From Candidatus Babelota bacterium (GTDB taxonomy: Bacteria > JAGOBX01): a stretch of 8,614 nt of DNA. The first letter of the stretch is position 1; each line of letters starts with the position of its first letter. Both the position numbers and the translations under genes were made by a program. This document shows, in pieces, positions 1-7,631 of the stretch. The notes beneath the pieces were generated by a model, which saw only the letters and a list, made by a program, of their open reading frames with translations, was not told the origin of the DNA and ran no database searches. The stretch spans positions 1 to 8,614 of the forward strand of contig JAGOBX010000130.1 in the NCBI GenBank assembly GCA_017999075.1, given 5' to 3'.

Positions 1-273
1 TTAATTAATTTAACACTTGAAAATGATGCGCTAATAATTTTAAGTCACAATTACAGTCCAAACTGGAAATTAAAGGATAATAAGGAAAATGTGGGAATTT
101 TGATGCGTAACAGGAATTTCATGGCGTTTTATGGAAAAAAAGGAGTTAATGAAATAGATTTTTTTTATTCTGATCCTCTTATAAAAACAGGGTTGGGGAT
201 ATGGGTTTTATCCGGAATAATTCTATTATTGTTTAGTATATTTTATTATTTCAAAAAAATAACGATTGCTTGA
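1..273 (+). CDS. C-terminal end of a YfhO-like multipass membrane protein (5' end outside window)
   Basis: The frame is open from base 1 to the TGA at 271-273, giving 90 visible residues of a gene that begins upstream. The visible part reads like the C-terminus of YfhO-family (GT39/GT-C-like) proteins. A short beta-rich segment carries the Y-x-P-x-W signature (YSPNW, visible residues 18-22), then an RN-x-x-F-M-A-F stretch (36-43), a GVNEIDFFYSDP segment (48-59) matching the family's 'G-x-H-x-V-x-F-x-Y-x-P' strand, and a final transmembrane helix at about 64-84 ending in a lysine-bearing tail. Known YfhO members are membrane proteins linked to glycosylation of teichoic or other surface polymers; the substrate here cannot be told. 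A GTG at 91 could be called as a start, but similarity to the family continues upstream of it, so it is internal. Family call is fairly confident, function is inference. Confidence 0.7.
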   Translation, partial: LINLTLENDALIILSHNYSPNWKLKDNKENVGILMRNRNFMAFYGKKGVNEIDFFYSDPLIKTGLGIWVLSGIILLLFSIFYYFKKITIA

Positions 274-302
274 GATTAAGCTTTTTAACATCAAATTATT
301 TG

Positions 303-331
303 TTGACAATAATCGTTATTGTAATTAAAAT
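303..331 (+). promoter_or_regulatory. Candidate sigma70-type promoter for the TPR lipoprotein-dprA unit
   Basis: TTGACA (303-308) is a perfect -35 match, followed after 17 bases by TAAAAT (326-331), five of six matches to the -10 consensus. Transcription would start near 337-339, which is the ATG of the next gene, so the message would be leaderless or nearly so. A weaker Bacteroidota-style reading also exists (TTTG at 299-302, 19 bases, then TAATTAAA at 322-329). Chance matches are common in such AT-rich DNA, but the perfect -35 and ideal spacing in a 64-base gap make this the best promoter candidate in the window. Confidence 0.45.
306..322. repeat. 7-bp perfect inverted repeat within the promoter spacer
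   Basis: ACAATAA (306-312) and TTATTGT (316-322) are exact reverse complements around a 3-base centre (TCG). The dyad overlaps the end of the candidate -35 box and fills most of the spacer to the -10, where a repressor would bind. It has no GC-rich stem and no following T-run, so it does not look like a terminator for the upstream gene. Operator function is inference. Confidence 0.4.
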
Positions 332-337
332 TCAGTT

Positions 338-1120
338 ATGAAAAAAATTAGAAATTTTATTTTAATACTATTGATTTTACAGGTGATTTCCTGTTCGGAC
401 AGTAAAATAAATTTTAATGATTTGCGAAGCAGAATACAGGAATTAAAACAGAGAGGTTCTGGACAAAATACGGCTAATCTGCAGAACACAGTTAAAGAAA
501 CAGAAGAATTGTTGAACATTTGCCTGTCTGCTTTTGAAAATCAGTATCAGGCTCTAAGGTATCTCGGTGTTCAATGTTTACAGCGCCAAATGTATGATGC
601 TGCAATAGAGAATTTAAATAAAGCTTTAAAAATTAAATCTGAAGATGCGGATTTGCATTATTATCTTGCTATAGCTTATGCAAACAAAGGTAAACGCGAC
701 AGTTCTTATAATTTTAAAGCAGAACAGGAATATAAAGAAGCGCTTATACTTCAGCCGAATAACAGTCTTGCTTTGTATTCGCTGGGAATACTTTATTATT
801 ATCATTTAAATCAGAAAGATATGGCAATGGAAGTTATGAATAAGTCTTATCAGAATGCTGCAAAATATGAATATAAACCAAGCGCTATGCTTGCCAGATT
901 TTATCTTGAAAAAAATGAATTTGGCGAAGCAGTAAAATATTATAAGGATGCTGCTGAACGGGTTAGTTCTCCGAAAATTAAAGCTAAACTATTATTGAAT
1001 GCAGGAATTGTTTATCAAAAAATGAATGACAATATTAACGCTAAAATTTATTTTCAGAATTCTTTGAAATTAGATGATTCTCTTCAAGAAGCAAAAAATT
1101 TATTGTCTTTAGTTAAATAA
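338..1120 (+). CDS. TPR-repeat lipoprotein
   Basis: This 260-residue protein has a lipoprotein signal: a KKIRN positive start, a hydrophobic core (about 7-17) and a VISC lipobox with the modified cysteine at residue 19, predicting export and membrane anchoring on the periplasmic side or surface. A polar linker (20-50, rich in Q, N and R) leads into helical repeats. About five TPR units can be seen, at roughly 71-104, 105-142, 143-176, 182-210 and 217-250, with the usual pattern of A/G, Y/L and A-x-x-x-Y/F-x-x-A-L; the second holds an insertion (about 117-128). TPR proteins are protein-binding scaffolds; the partner is unknown. The start is fixed by an in-frame TAA at 326-328. No Shine-Dalgarno is visible. 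dprA begins 24 bases after its stop, so the two are probably co-transcribed. The fold and lipidation are well supported, the role is not. Confidence 0.88.
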   Translation: MKKIRNFILILLILQVISCSDSKINFNDLRSRIQELKQRGSGQNTANLQNTVKETEELLNICLSAFENQYQALRYLGVQCLQRQMYDAAIENLNKALKIKSEDADLHYYLAIAYANKGKRDSSYNFKAEQEYKEALILQPNNSLALYSLGILYYYHLNQKDMAMEVMNKSYQNAAKYEYKPSAMLARFYLEKNEFGEAVKYYKDAAERVSSPKIKAKLLLNAGIVYQKMNDNINAKIYFQNSLKLDDSLQEAKNLLSLVK

Positions 1121-1144
1121 CTTTGTCATCAAATATCAAATTAA

Positions 1145-2257
1145 ATGGATGATTTAACTGCCGCGTTGTTATTAAATTCGGTTAAGGAACTCGGTTGCCG
1201 GAGATTTAAAGAATTAGTTGATGCTTTCGGAAACCCGTCTTCTGTTTTTTCAGCTGATGATAAACAAATTAAAAAAGTAAGTCAGATATCGGAAATTTTG
1301 CTGTACAAAATCCGCAAACTGAAAATAAACGATGAAATAAAACAGATAATAGATAAAAGTTCTTCTCAAGGGTTTAAAATCATTTATTACGGTTCAGAAA
1401 ATTATCCTGAGAATTTGTCCGAACTTTATTCTCCGCCTTCTGTATTATATTCCACTAATTTTTTTCAGAAAAAAGATAAAATGTCAATTGCAGTAGTAGG
1501 TTCAAGATTTGCTTCAAAATATGCTGTTTTAGTTACAGATGAATTTGTTAGAAAATTAACTGCTGCTGGATTTACAATAATAAGCGGTTTTGCTAAAGGG
1601 ATAGATATAACTGCTCATACATCGGCTGTTGAATCAGGAGGAAGAACAGTTTGTGTATTGGGAACAGGACTTGACAGAAAATGTATATATCCTGCTGAAC
1701 ATAAGTATTATTACGACAAATTTTTAAAAAATGAAAATGTGATTTTTTTAAGCGAATATCCGCCTGAAACCATAGCGTCAAAACAGAATTTTCCGGCCAG
1801 AAACAGAATAGTCAGCGGGTTATCATTAGGTACACTTATTACTCAGGCAGGAAAAAAAAGCGGAGCTTTGATTACTGCAGGTATGGCTCTTGAACAAAAC
1901 AGAGAGGTATTTGCAGTTCCTGACAGAATAGGTTTGATAAGCAGCATAGGCACTAATGAGTTAATTAAACTCGGTCATGCAAAATTAGTACAGGATGTTT
2001 CAGATATAATCGAGGAATTAAATATTTATAATAATTTGCTGAACAACGAACAACCCCTCAAACCGCAATATAAAAAAAATGAATTGTCTGATATTGAAGA
2101 AAAAGTTTTGTCTGTATTGACAGATACTCCTCAAAAATTATCTGAAATAGCGGAAACTCTTAATATGGATGAAAAAAATGTTAATGTGATTTTAATGAAA
2201 CTTGAAATTAAAAATTTTGTATGTCAATTTCCAGGACATTTATTTTTTAAACAATAA
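1145..2257 (+). CDS. dprA: DprA/Smf, DNA-processing recombination mediator
   Basis: DprA binds incoming single-stranded DNA during natural transformation and loads RecA; many non-competent bacteria keep it too. At 370 residues it is full length. An N-terminal helical HhH/SAM-like region (about 5-65) precedes the Rossmann-like core (about 75-290), with motifs YPENLSELYSPPSVLY (87-102), VGSRFAS (118-124), SGFAKGIDITAH (147-158), LGTGLD (172-177), NFPARNRIVSGLS (215-227), SGALITA (239-245) and IGTNELIKLG (268-277). A DprA-type winged helix follows a linker (about 311-370). Two normally conserved positions differ: the E of the usual V-E-A motif is Q234, and the G of VPG is D260. An in-frame TAA sits immediately before the ATG, fixing the start. 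It lies 24 bases after the TPR lipoprotein gene, and no other competence gene is visible. Identification is secure; whether the cell is competent cannot be told. Confidence 0.96.
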   Translation: MDDLTAALLLNSVKELGCRRFKELVDAFGNPSSVFSADDKQIKKVSQISEILLYKIRKLKINDEIKQIIDKSSSQGFKIIYYGSENYPENLSELYSPPSVLYSTNFFQKKDKMSIAVVGSRFASKYAVLVTDEFVRKLTAAGFTIISGFAKGIDITAHTSAVESGGRTVCVLGTGLDRKCIYPAEHKYYYDKFLKNENVIFLSEYPPETIASKQNFPARNRIVSGLSLGTLITQAGKKSGALITAGMALEQNREVFAVPDRIGLISSIGTNELIKLGHAKLVQDVSDIIEELNIYNNLLNNEQPLKPQYKKNELSDIEEKVLSVLTDTPQKLSEIAETLNMDEKNVNVILMKLEIKNFVCQFPGHLFFKQ

Positions 2258-2269
2258 AAAAATATTTTC

Positions 2270-2297
2270 TTGAATTTTAGTTTTGAATATTTATAAT
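2270..2297 (+). promoter_or_regulatory. Weak candidate promoter for the giant ligase gene
   Basis: The 76-base gap after dprA (2258-2333) is almost purely A/T. It contains TTGAAT (2270-2275), a 16-base spacer and a perfect TATAAT (2292-2297), which would start transcription near 2304, leaving a leader of about 30 bases. The match is decent, but the region is so AT-rich that chance hits are expected. No terminator-like hairpin is visible in the gap, so read-through from dprA is equally possible. Confidence 0.3.
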
Positions 2298-2333
2298 AAT
2301 TTTTTTAATAAAAATATTTGCAGAAATTAAAAT

Positions 2334-5300
2334 ATGAATCAAGTTAAACCAAAATATAATTATATATATATAGAAATGCTGAATATAATTTTATTAACTT
2401 CAATAATATTTGGAGTTGAAATTTATATTTCTCAATACAGCAACCCTGCCACTGAAGTTAAATTTTATTATCTTGGAATAATAAATTCAGTTTTAATGTT
2501 TTTTTCGGTTGTTCATTTTTACATAACCGGAAAGAAAACAAAATTTTTTTTGGGGAATATTTTTATTACAGTAGTAATTTATTTTTTTATTACGTCTTCG
2601 TGGTCAGAATACCGGCATGTGTCTTACCGGGCGATTCTTACATTTTTTACTTTTTTAATTTTATATTACAATTTTGTTTATAATATCGATAGTGATGTTA
2701 AAATTAAATTTCTTCTTACTGTTTTAATTACTGTAACTTCAGGAGTATGTTTTTTCGGATTGCTTCAGTTTGCCGGATATGATTTTTATAAATGGGGAAG
2801 AGTTTATGAGTTATTCGAAGATATGAATATCCTCAGAATAATATCGTGTCAAGGTAATCCGAATTTTTTAGGAGTTTTTATAATATCAGTTTTTCCAATA
2901 TTTATTGTGTTGGCATATAAAAAGTTTATAGGAAACATATATGCCTTGTCTGTTTTTTCTTTACTACTGCTATTTATAGCTGTTCATTTTAGCATAGAAT
3001 TATTTTATCAGTCGAACGGAATAGAAATAAATGTAGAACTTTTACTTGGAATAATAATGTTTTTGACGCTGTTGGTTATTTATTTTATTAAAAAAAGTTG
3101 CGATAATGAAATTCTAAAACTGAAAATATTAAAATATCTGCCTGTAATTAATGTATTTATTTTTTTTGTAATTTTATTTGCATTGTTTTTTACTTACAAT
3201 CGCGGCGGGTATGTGGGTTTTATAGTTGAACTTGCAATATTATTTTTTTTCCAGAGATATTATTTTAAAAAGAAAATACTGACCAAATCAGTTATAAAGA
3301 TTTTTTGTTGCGTTTTGGGATTGTTTTTTATTATTTATTTTTTAAGCTACAACTTCTCACATAAAATAGATTTAGTCGCTTATCGGTTATTAAACGTATC
3401 AAATTTTCAGCAGCCTGATGTTAAGATAAGGTTTTATTTATGGCAGGTAGCCCTTAATGTTATACGTCAAAATTATTGGTTTGGAACAGGAATAGGAACT
3501 TTTATGAATTATTTTCCTTCGGAAATTACCGAAAACTGGAAATATATTTTTCCTAAACCTGATATGATAGTAGAATCAGCACACAGCGAACTTCTTGAAA
3601 TATTACTGGAAACTGGAGTAATAGGTCTATTGATTGTGATAATAATGCTTTACAGGGTTTTTCATTTGAATATTAAACTAATTAAAGTTATTGAAGATGA
3701 TTTTTATAAATATCTTTCAGTAGGAATATTGGCTTCATTATGCGGTATCTTGACTCACGCGTTATTTGAAACAAAGTTCAGATATGCATCTACTGTTGTT
3801 CCTGCTGTTTTTTATATTGCAATAATTGAATACCTGGCTTCAAAATATTTATACTCGTCGAAATGCAGCTTGAAAAATAATATTACAAATCCAAATATGA
3901 AATCTTTTTTTGTAATAGGTTATACAGGCATTGCTGCAGTTATTTTAATATTGCTTTATCTTAAACCGCTGGCTTCAAATATATACAATAATTTCGCTTC
4001 TATAGAAGTTAGGGTAAACAAAGAATCGTTTGATACTGCTTTAGAATATTTTGATAAATCTTTGTTTTTTGATGAATATAATGAAATTTCTTTATACACC
4101 AAATTACGAGTATATGATTATAAAAGGGATTATACTAATGCAGAAAAAACTGTATTCAGACTTATGTCCATATCTCCATTTTTTAAAGATATAAATCAAA
4201 TATATGGAGATATTCTGCTGAAACAGAATAAAATAAATGAAGCGAATTATTTTATAAATAAAGGATTGAAAGTTTCGCAGCCGTTTGATTCTTATTATTT
4301 ACTTAAAAGTCAGAGTTTGATTCAGGAAAAAAAATATGAACTGGCTGAAGAATTATTAAAAAAGAATTATTATAGAATAGAGAATAAAGGTTATCTGAAT
4401 TATATGCTTGGAAAAATTTCAGAAATGGGGAATATGAAAGTTTCAGCTTATGAAAACTATAGAAATTCGATAAAAGCAGGGATTGATAATTCAATAAATT
4501 ATTATAATTTCGGTATATTTTTGTTGAAAGAAAAAAAAATAGATGAAGGAATATTTTATTTATACCTTGCCCGTATAATAGATTCTCAAAAACGATCAAT
4601 AACTCCAGCGTTCTGGATGCAGGTATTTAATAAACTCAACCCGAATTTTGTTTTATCAAATCAGATTAAACCGTTTACAAAGATTATGTATGTCAATTTA
4701 AAATTAATGCTGAGTTATCTTGAAAATACGGAAAATGATATAAATAATTTGAAAATGCAATTTTTAAATACAGAATACAAAGAACATATAATTTATTTGG
4801 AATTGAAGATGAATTATATAAAAAACAGGGGATTCTCAAAAAATCAGATTGAATTTATTTTAAACAATGAGATAAGTCCTGAATTGGTTTCAGCTGCAGT
4901 GAAGCAATTGGCTACTACTCCGGAAATACATAATTATTTTGATAAAATATTGCAGAAAATATCGTTATACGCAGGAAAAGATAAATTTAATATTGCTTTG
5001 ATGTTAAATCTTGCTAAAGATTTTGAGAGTGCAGGAATTCCTGGAGCTTCGGAAAAAATTAAACAATTAGTAAATAATGTTACTCCGAAAAATTTTAAAA
5101 ATGAAAAATATTTAAATAGTTTTGGGATAGTAGGATTTGATTTTAAAAATGAAAATGTTAATTCAGGAGAAATTAGGAAAATATTACTGTATTTTGGTAT
5201 TGATAACTCTCTTCCTTTGAAAATAAAAGGGCATTTTGAAATAGGAAATGATACATATCATTATGTTTTTAAAGACGAAAAAGAAGATATGTTTATTAAT

Positions 5301-6842
5301 CTTGAAGAATATAATTCAGGAGATGTAGTTAAAAAATATGTGGATCTCAGGTTTGATGAAAAAATTCCTACAGGCGAATATAATTTAAAATTTATCTATA
5401 AAATTGAAGAGAGCGATACTTTATATAACGATAATCTGTTATTAATAAAAAATGAATTTGTTTATGTTTTATCAGACATATCTGTTACAGGAGATAAAAA
5501 CAAAGAGCTTGAACGCAGAGCGGATTATTGTATAAAAAATATGATTTATGAAGAAGCGGCTGATATTTATTTTAACAAACTGCCGTATGATTATAAAGAT
5601 ACAGATATAATTTTTCAGTTTAACAAATATAAACTTATTGTTTTGAAAAAAGATTATTCTGCTGCCGAGAAACAGAAAAATTTTATAGTAAACATGGGGA
5701 ATAAAATTAAAAATGCTGTGCCTGTATCCATAATTAACCGAGATATATTTGATTTTTATTGGAATAAAATAAAATTTATAGATTTTAGACATGTAAAGAA
5801 GTCTGTAAATCCTGATGACTATGATTTTGTTAATTATGCAGGAATATTTGATTATGATTTGTGTGATTTGATTTACAAAAACAAAAAAAATAAACCTGTT
5901 TTTCTGAATTCTGAAGATAACGTTCCTATAGCTTATTATTTTTATAGAAACAAACCTGATTTTCAAGAACAACTTTTTTTTATCAAGTCTTGGTATGATT
6001 CAGTAAAAAATGATTTAATCAAAACCGGAAGTGAATTTAAACCGAATTCGATTTATTTCATAAACAGTTTTATAAATGAATTGTCGGTTTCGCGTTTAAA
6101 AAATAAAATTGAATTTATAATGACTGATTTTTATAAATTTTTGTATGATATTGCTATTAATGAAAATAGTAAAAGTACGGTTATTTTTAATGGCGAAAAT
6201 CTTTTGTCAACATACAATTTTATTAATTGCCTTAATTCAGCCGGAAAAATTAAGGAAGCAGAATCTTTATTTGAAAAAATTGATTTTTATAACAAAAATA
6301 AAATGGATTATAAATCTGATATAGTTAAATTTTATCTTAAATCAAATGATTTTTCGGGGAATAAATTCCCTTACAAATATTTTGACGAAATAAACGATAT
6401 TGTAAAAAAACATTCTGCAAACCAGTATATTACTAAAAATATTCTAAAAATTTCAGATAAATATTTTTTGCTTGACGATTCAAATTATGAAATTTACGGA
6501 ATAACCAATGAATTTAAAATTTTACAAAAAGATATAATATTATATCCGCCAAATATGATTAAAGTAAAATTAAAACTTAAATTTTATAATTTATTCCCAC
6601 ATGAACTTCCAGTATCATTCGGTATAGGATATTTAGATTATTTTTCGGATTTTATAAATATTGATACCATAAATATTTATGGGAATTTTTTAAAAAATGA
6701 AATTATAAATTCAGAAAAACTTATACGCATAGATGAAAAATTGTATGAAAATATTAAAAACGGAAAATGCGAAATTAAAATTAATAAATTTTGTTTAACT
6801 GATTATTTTTCTCCTTTTATCAGATTGAATTTAGTACAATAG
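2334..6842 (+). CDS. Giant O-antigen ligase/polymerase-like membrane protein with TPR and beta-sandwich C-terminal extension
   Basis: This 1502-residue protein starts with about 14-15 transmembrane helices (roughly 13-545). It carries Wzy_C/WaaL-family marks: YNRGGYVGF (288-296), a W-x-x-A-L-N segment (370-375) with WFGTGIGTF (382-390) in a large loop (about 340-423), and ESAHSELLEILLETGVIGLL (414-433), whose histidine (417) lies where the ligases keep a functionally important one. Such proteins join or polymerise lipid-linked glycans (or glycosylate proteins) on the periplasmic face. After the last helix (about 523-545) come TPR-like repeats (about 565-755), further helices (755-920), a probable beta-sandwich (about 922-1045), another helical block with TPR-like units (about 1056-1120 and 1284-1318), a DUF2723-like stretch (about 1160-1245) and a second probable beta-sandwich (about 1374-1502). 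Typical ligases are 400-500 residues and TPR-fused ones about 700-850. An in-frame TAA at 2328-2330 fixes the start; Met15 is the only near alternative. No frameshift is visible. The ligase-family call is strong, the substrate unknown. Confidence 0.87.
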   Translation: MNQVKPKYNYIYIEMLNIILLTSIIFGVEIYISQYSNPATEVKFYYLGIINSVLMFFSVVHFYITGKKTKFFLGNIFITVVIYFFITSSWSEYRHVSYRAILTFFTFLILYYNFVYNIDSDVKIKFLLTVLITVTSGVCFFGLLQFAGYDFYKWGRVYELFEDMNILRIISCQGNPNFLGVFIISVFPIFIVLAYKKFIGNIYALSVFSLLLLFIAVHFSIELFYQSNGIEINVELLLGIIMFLTLLVIYFIKKSCDNEILKLKILKYLPVINVFIFFVILFALFFTYNRGGYVGFIVELAILFFFQRYYFKKKILTKSVIKIFCCVLGLFFIIYFLSYNFSHKIDLVAYRLLNVSNFQQPDVKIRFYLWQVALNVIRQNYWFGTGIGTFMNYFPSEITENWKYIFPKPDMIVESAHSELLEILLETGVIGLLIVIIMLYRVFHLNIKLIKVIEDDFYKYLSVGILASLCGILTHALFETKFRYASTVVPAVFYIAIIEYLASKYLYSSKCSLKNNITNPNMKSFFVIGYTGIAAVILILLYLKPLASNIYNNFASIEVRVNKESFDTALEYFDKSLFFDEYNEISLYTKLRVYDYKRDYTNAEKTVFRLMSISPFFKDINQIYGDILLKQNKINEANYFINKGLKVSQPFDSYYLLKSQSLIQEKKYELAEELLKKNYYRIENKGYLNYMLGKISEMGNMKVSAYENYRNSIKAGIDNSINYYNFGIFLLKEKKIDEGIFYLYLARIIDSQKRSITPAFWMQVFNKLNPNFVLSNQIKPFTKIMYVNLKLMLSYLENTENDINNLKMQFLNTEYKEHIIYLELKMNYIKNRGFSKNQIEFILNNEISPELVSAAVKQLATTPEIHNYFDKILQKISLYAGKDKFNIALMLNLAKDFESAGIPGASEKIKQLVNNVTPKNFKNEKYLNSFGIVGFDFKNENVNSGEIRKILLYFGIDNSLPLKIKGHFEIGNDTYHYVFKDEKEDMFINLEEYNSGDVVKKYVDLRFDEKIPTGEYNLKFIYKIEESDTLYNDNLLLIKNEFVYVLSDISVTGDKNKELERRADYCIKNMIYEEAADIYFNKLPYDYKDTDIIFQFNKYKLIVLKKDYSAAEKQKNFIVNMGNKIKNAVPVSIINRDIFDFYWNKIKFIDFRHVKKSVNPDDYDFVNYAGIFDYDLCDLIYKNKKNKPVFLNSEDNVPIAYYFYRNKPDFQEQLFFIKSWYDSVKNDLIKTGSEFKPNSIYFINSFINELSVSRLKNKIEFIMTDFYKFLYDIAINENSKSTVIFNGENLLSTYNFINCLNSAGKIKEAESLFEKIDFYNKNKMDYKSDIVKFYLKSNDFSGNKFPYKYFDEINDIVKKHSANQYITKNILKISDKYFLLDDSNYEIYGITNEFKILQKDIILYPPNMIKVKLKLKFYNLFPHELPVSFGIGYLDYFSDFINIDTINIYGNFLKNEIINSEKLIRIDEKLYENIKNGKCEIKINKFCLTDYFSPFIRLNLVQ

Positions 6843-6846
6843 ATAC

Positions 6847-6860
6847 AAAAATTAATTTTT
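6847..6860. repeat. 14-bp AT-only palindrome at the convergent gene junction
   Basis: AAAAATTAATTTTT is a perfect palindrome. It spans the last bases of the 9-base gap between the two facing stop codons and runs into the 3' end of the minus-strand gene. It could act as a weak two-way terminator, but it has no GC in the stem and no loop, so it may be only a by-product of base composition. No better terminator is visible here. Confidence 0.25.
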
Positions 6861-7610
6861 TAATATTATTTTATCTAACCCTATTTTATCAGCGTTAATT
6901 GATAAATAAAGTATTTTGGCTGTGTTAATTTTTTTTATTTTTTCAATTCTCCGTATAAAATCATTATTACTGAAAATAAAATTATTGTTAAAAGTGAATT
7001 CGACTGAAATGTTATAATATTTTAATGGAGATGTTTTAATATTTCCAGATATTTTACCATTAATGTTGCCTGCGCTGTTGATCCTGTTGATTTTAATTCC
7101 GGCATTAGTTATTGAAATATCAAAAAGGAGTTCATCTAAAAAAATTTGAGGAAAGACTTTTCCAAAAGCTATTGACATTGAAATATCATTCCATCCTGAT
7201 TGTTCAGATATATTTATTTTTTGAAATAATCCGGATAAGTTTTTATAATTGCCGGAAATTAAAAACGATCCTGAACCAATTTTGATACTGCCGTATTTTT
7301 CAATTAATTCAAGATTCGAAAAATCAATGTTAAGCTTAAAAATAAAGTATTTAAAAAATTTATAAGGTTTGACAGTCAAATTTTTAATTTTTAGAACTAT
7401 ATCATTATTATTATGTTTAAATTCTGTATTTTTAAATTCAAATCCTATTGGAAAAATATAGGATATTCTGTCGCACAAAAATATATAATCTGATTTTTTT
7501 AATTGTTTTACAATAACCGATTTTAAAATTATTGGTGATAAAAAAGGAATAAAAATTATTATTCCTATAAAAATCCAAACAGAAAATTTAAGGATTTGAC
7601 GGAATTTCAT
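6852..7610 (-). CDS. GspN/AsmA-like single-pass envelope protein
   Basis: This 252-residue protein has one N-terminal membrane segment (about 8-29) with a short positive cytoplasmic tail, then a beta-rich periplasmic domain. The pattern resembles type II secretion protein GspN in its broad Leptospira/Geobacter-type form. It shows FPIGFEFKNTEF (53-64, family 'P-x-G-x-x-F-x-x-x-x-L'), IVLKIKNLTVKPYKFF (71-86, 'L-x-x-x-x-L-x-x-x-P') and an AsmA-like strand series ending INRINSAGNINGKISGNI (174-191, 'L-x-G-x-x-x-G-x-x-G-x-I'). GspN is an accessory part of some type II systems, but no other gsp gene is visible, so it could instead be an AsmA-type protein involved in lipid or envelope traffic. It starts 21 bases after the stop of the upstream substrate-binding lipoprotein and probably shares its transcript. 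No Shine-Dalgarno is seen. It is rich in I, K, N and F and lacks catalytic motifs. The fold class is moderately supported, the name tentative. Confidence 0.55.
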   Translation of the reverse strand: MKFRQILKFSVWIFIGIIIFIPFLSPIILKSVIVKQLKKSDYIFLCDRISYIFPIGFEFKNTEFKHNNNDIVLKIKNLTVKPYKFFKYFIFKLNIDFSNLELIEKYGSIKIGSGSFLISGNYKNLSGLFQKINISEQSGWNDISMSIAFGKVFPQIFLDELLFDISITNAGIKINRINSAGNINGKISGNIKTSPLKYYNISVEFTFNNNFIFSNNDFIRRIEKIKKINTAKILYLSINADKIGLDKIILKN

Positions 7611-7631
7611 TATAACTGCTATATATCTTAT

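Noticed and set aside
91-273. A separate small 60-residue membrane protein starting at GTG 91
   Set aside because: The frame is open back to base 1, and the upstream residues continue the YfhO-like C-terminal pattern (YSPNW at visible residues 18-22), so this is the tail of a larger gene.
1593-1781. Minus-strand open frame of 62 codons antisense to dprA
   Set aside because: It overlaps conserved DprA motifs on the other strand and has no features of its own; the 64-codon minus frame at 325-519 is rejected for the same reason against the TPR lipoprotein gene.
1145-2257. DprA/Smf-like gene as part of a defence island
   Set aside because: It has full-length housekeeping DprA architecture with a C-terminal winged helix, and no defence genes are beside it.
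4303-4599. Minus-strand open frame of 98 codons antisense to the TPR region of the ligase
   Set aside because: It is a shadow of the plus-strand gene, with no recognisable domain or start signal.
5472-5972. Minus-strand open frame of 166 codons inside the giant ligase gene
   Set aside because: It lies fully antisense to a continuous, well-supported coding frame, is a low-complexity I/F/K-rich translation expected from AT-rich DNA, and shows no family features.
6201-6290. PPR-like repeat (residues about 1290-1318, TYNFINCLNSAGKIKEAESL) suggesting RNA binding
   Set aside because: It is a single unit in an exported protein next to TPR-like helices, so it is better read as a TPR variant.
6847-6860. 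Palindrome as a bidirectional intrinsic terminator
   Set aside because: It is A/T only, with no GC stem and no loop. It is kept only as a low-confidence repeat.
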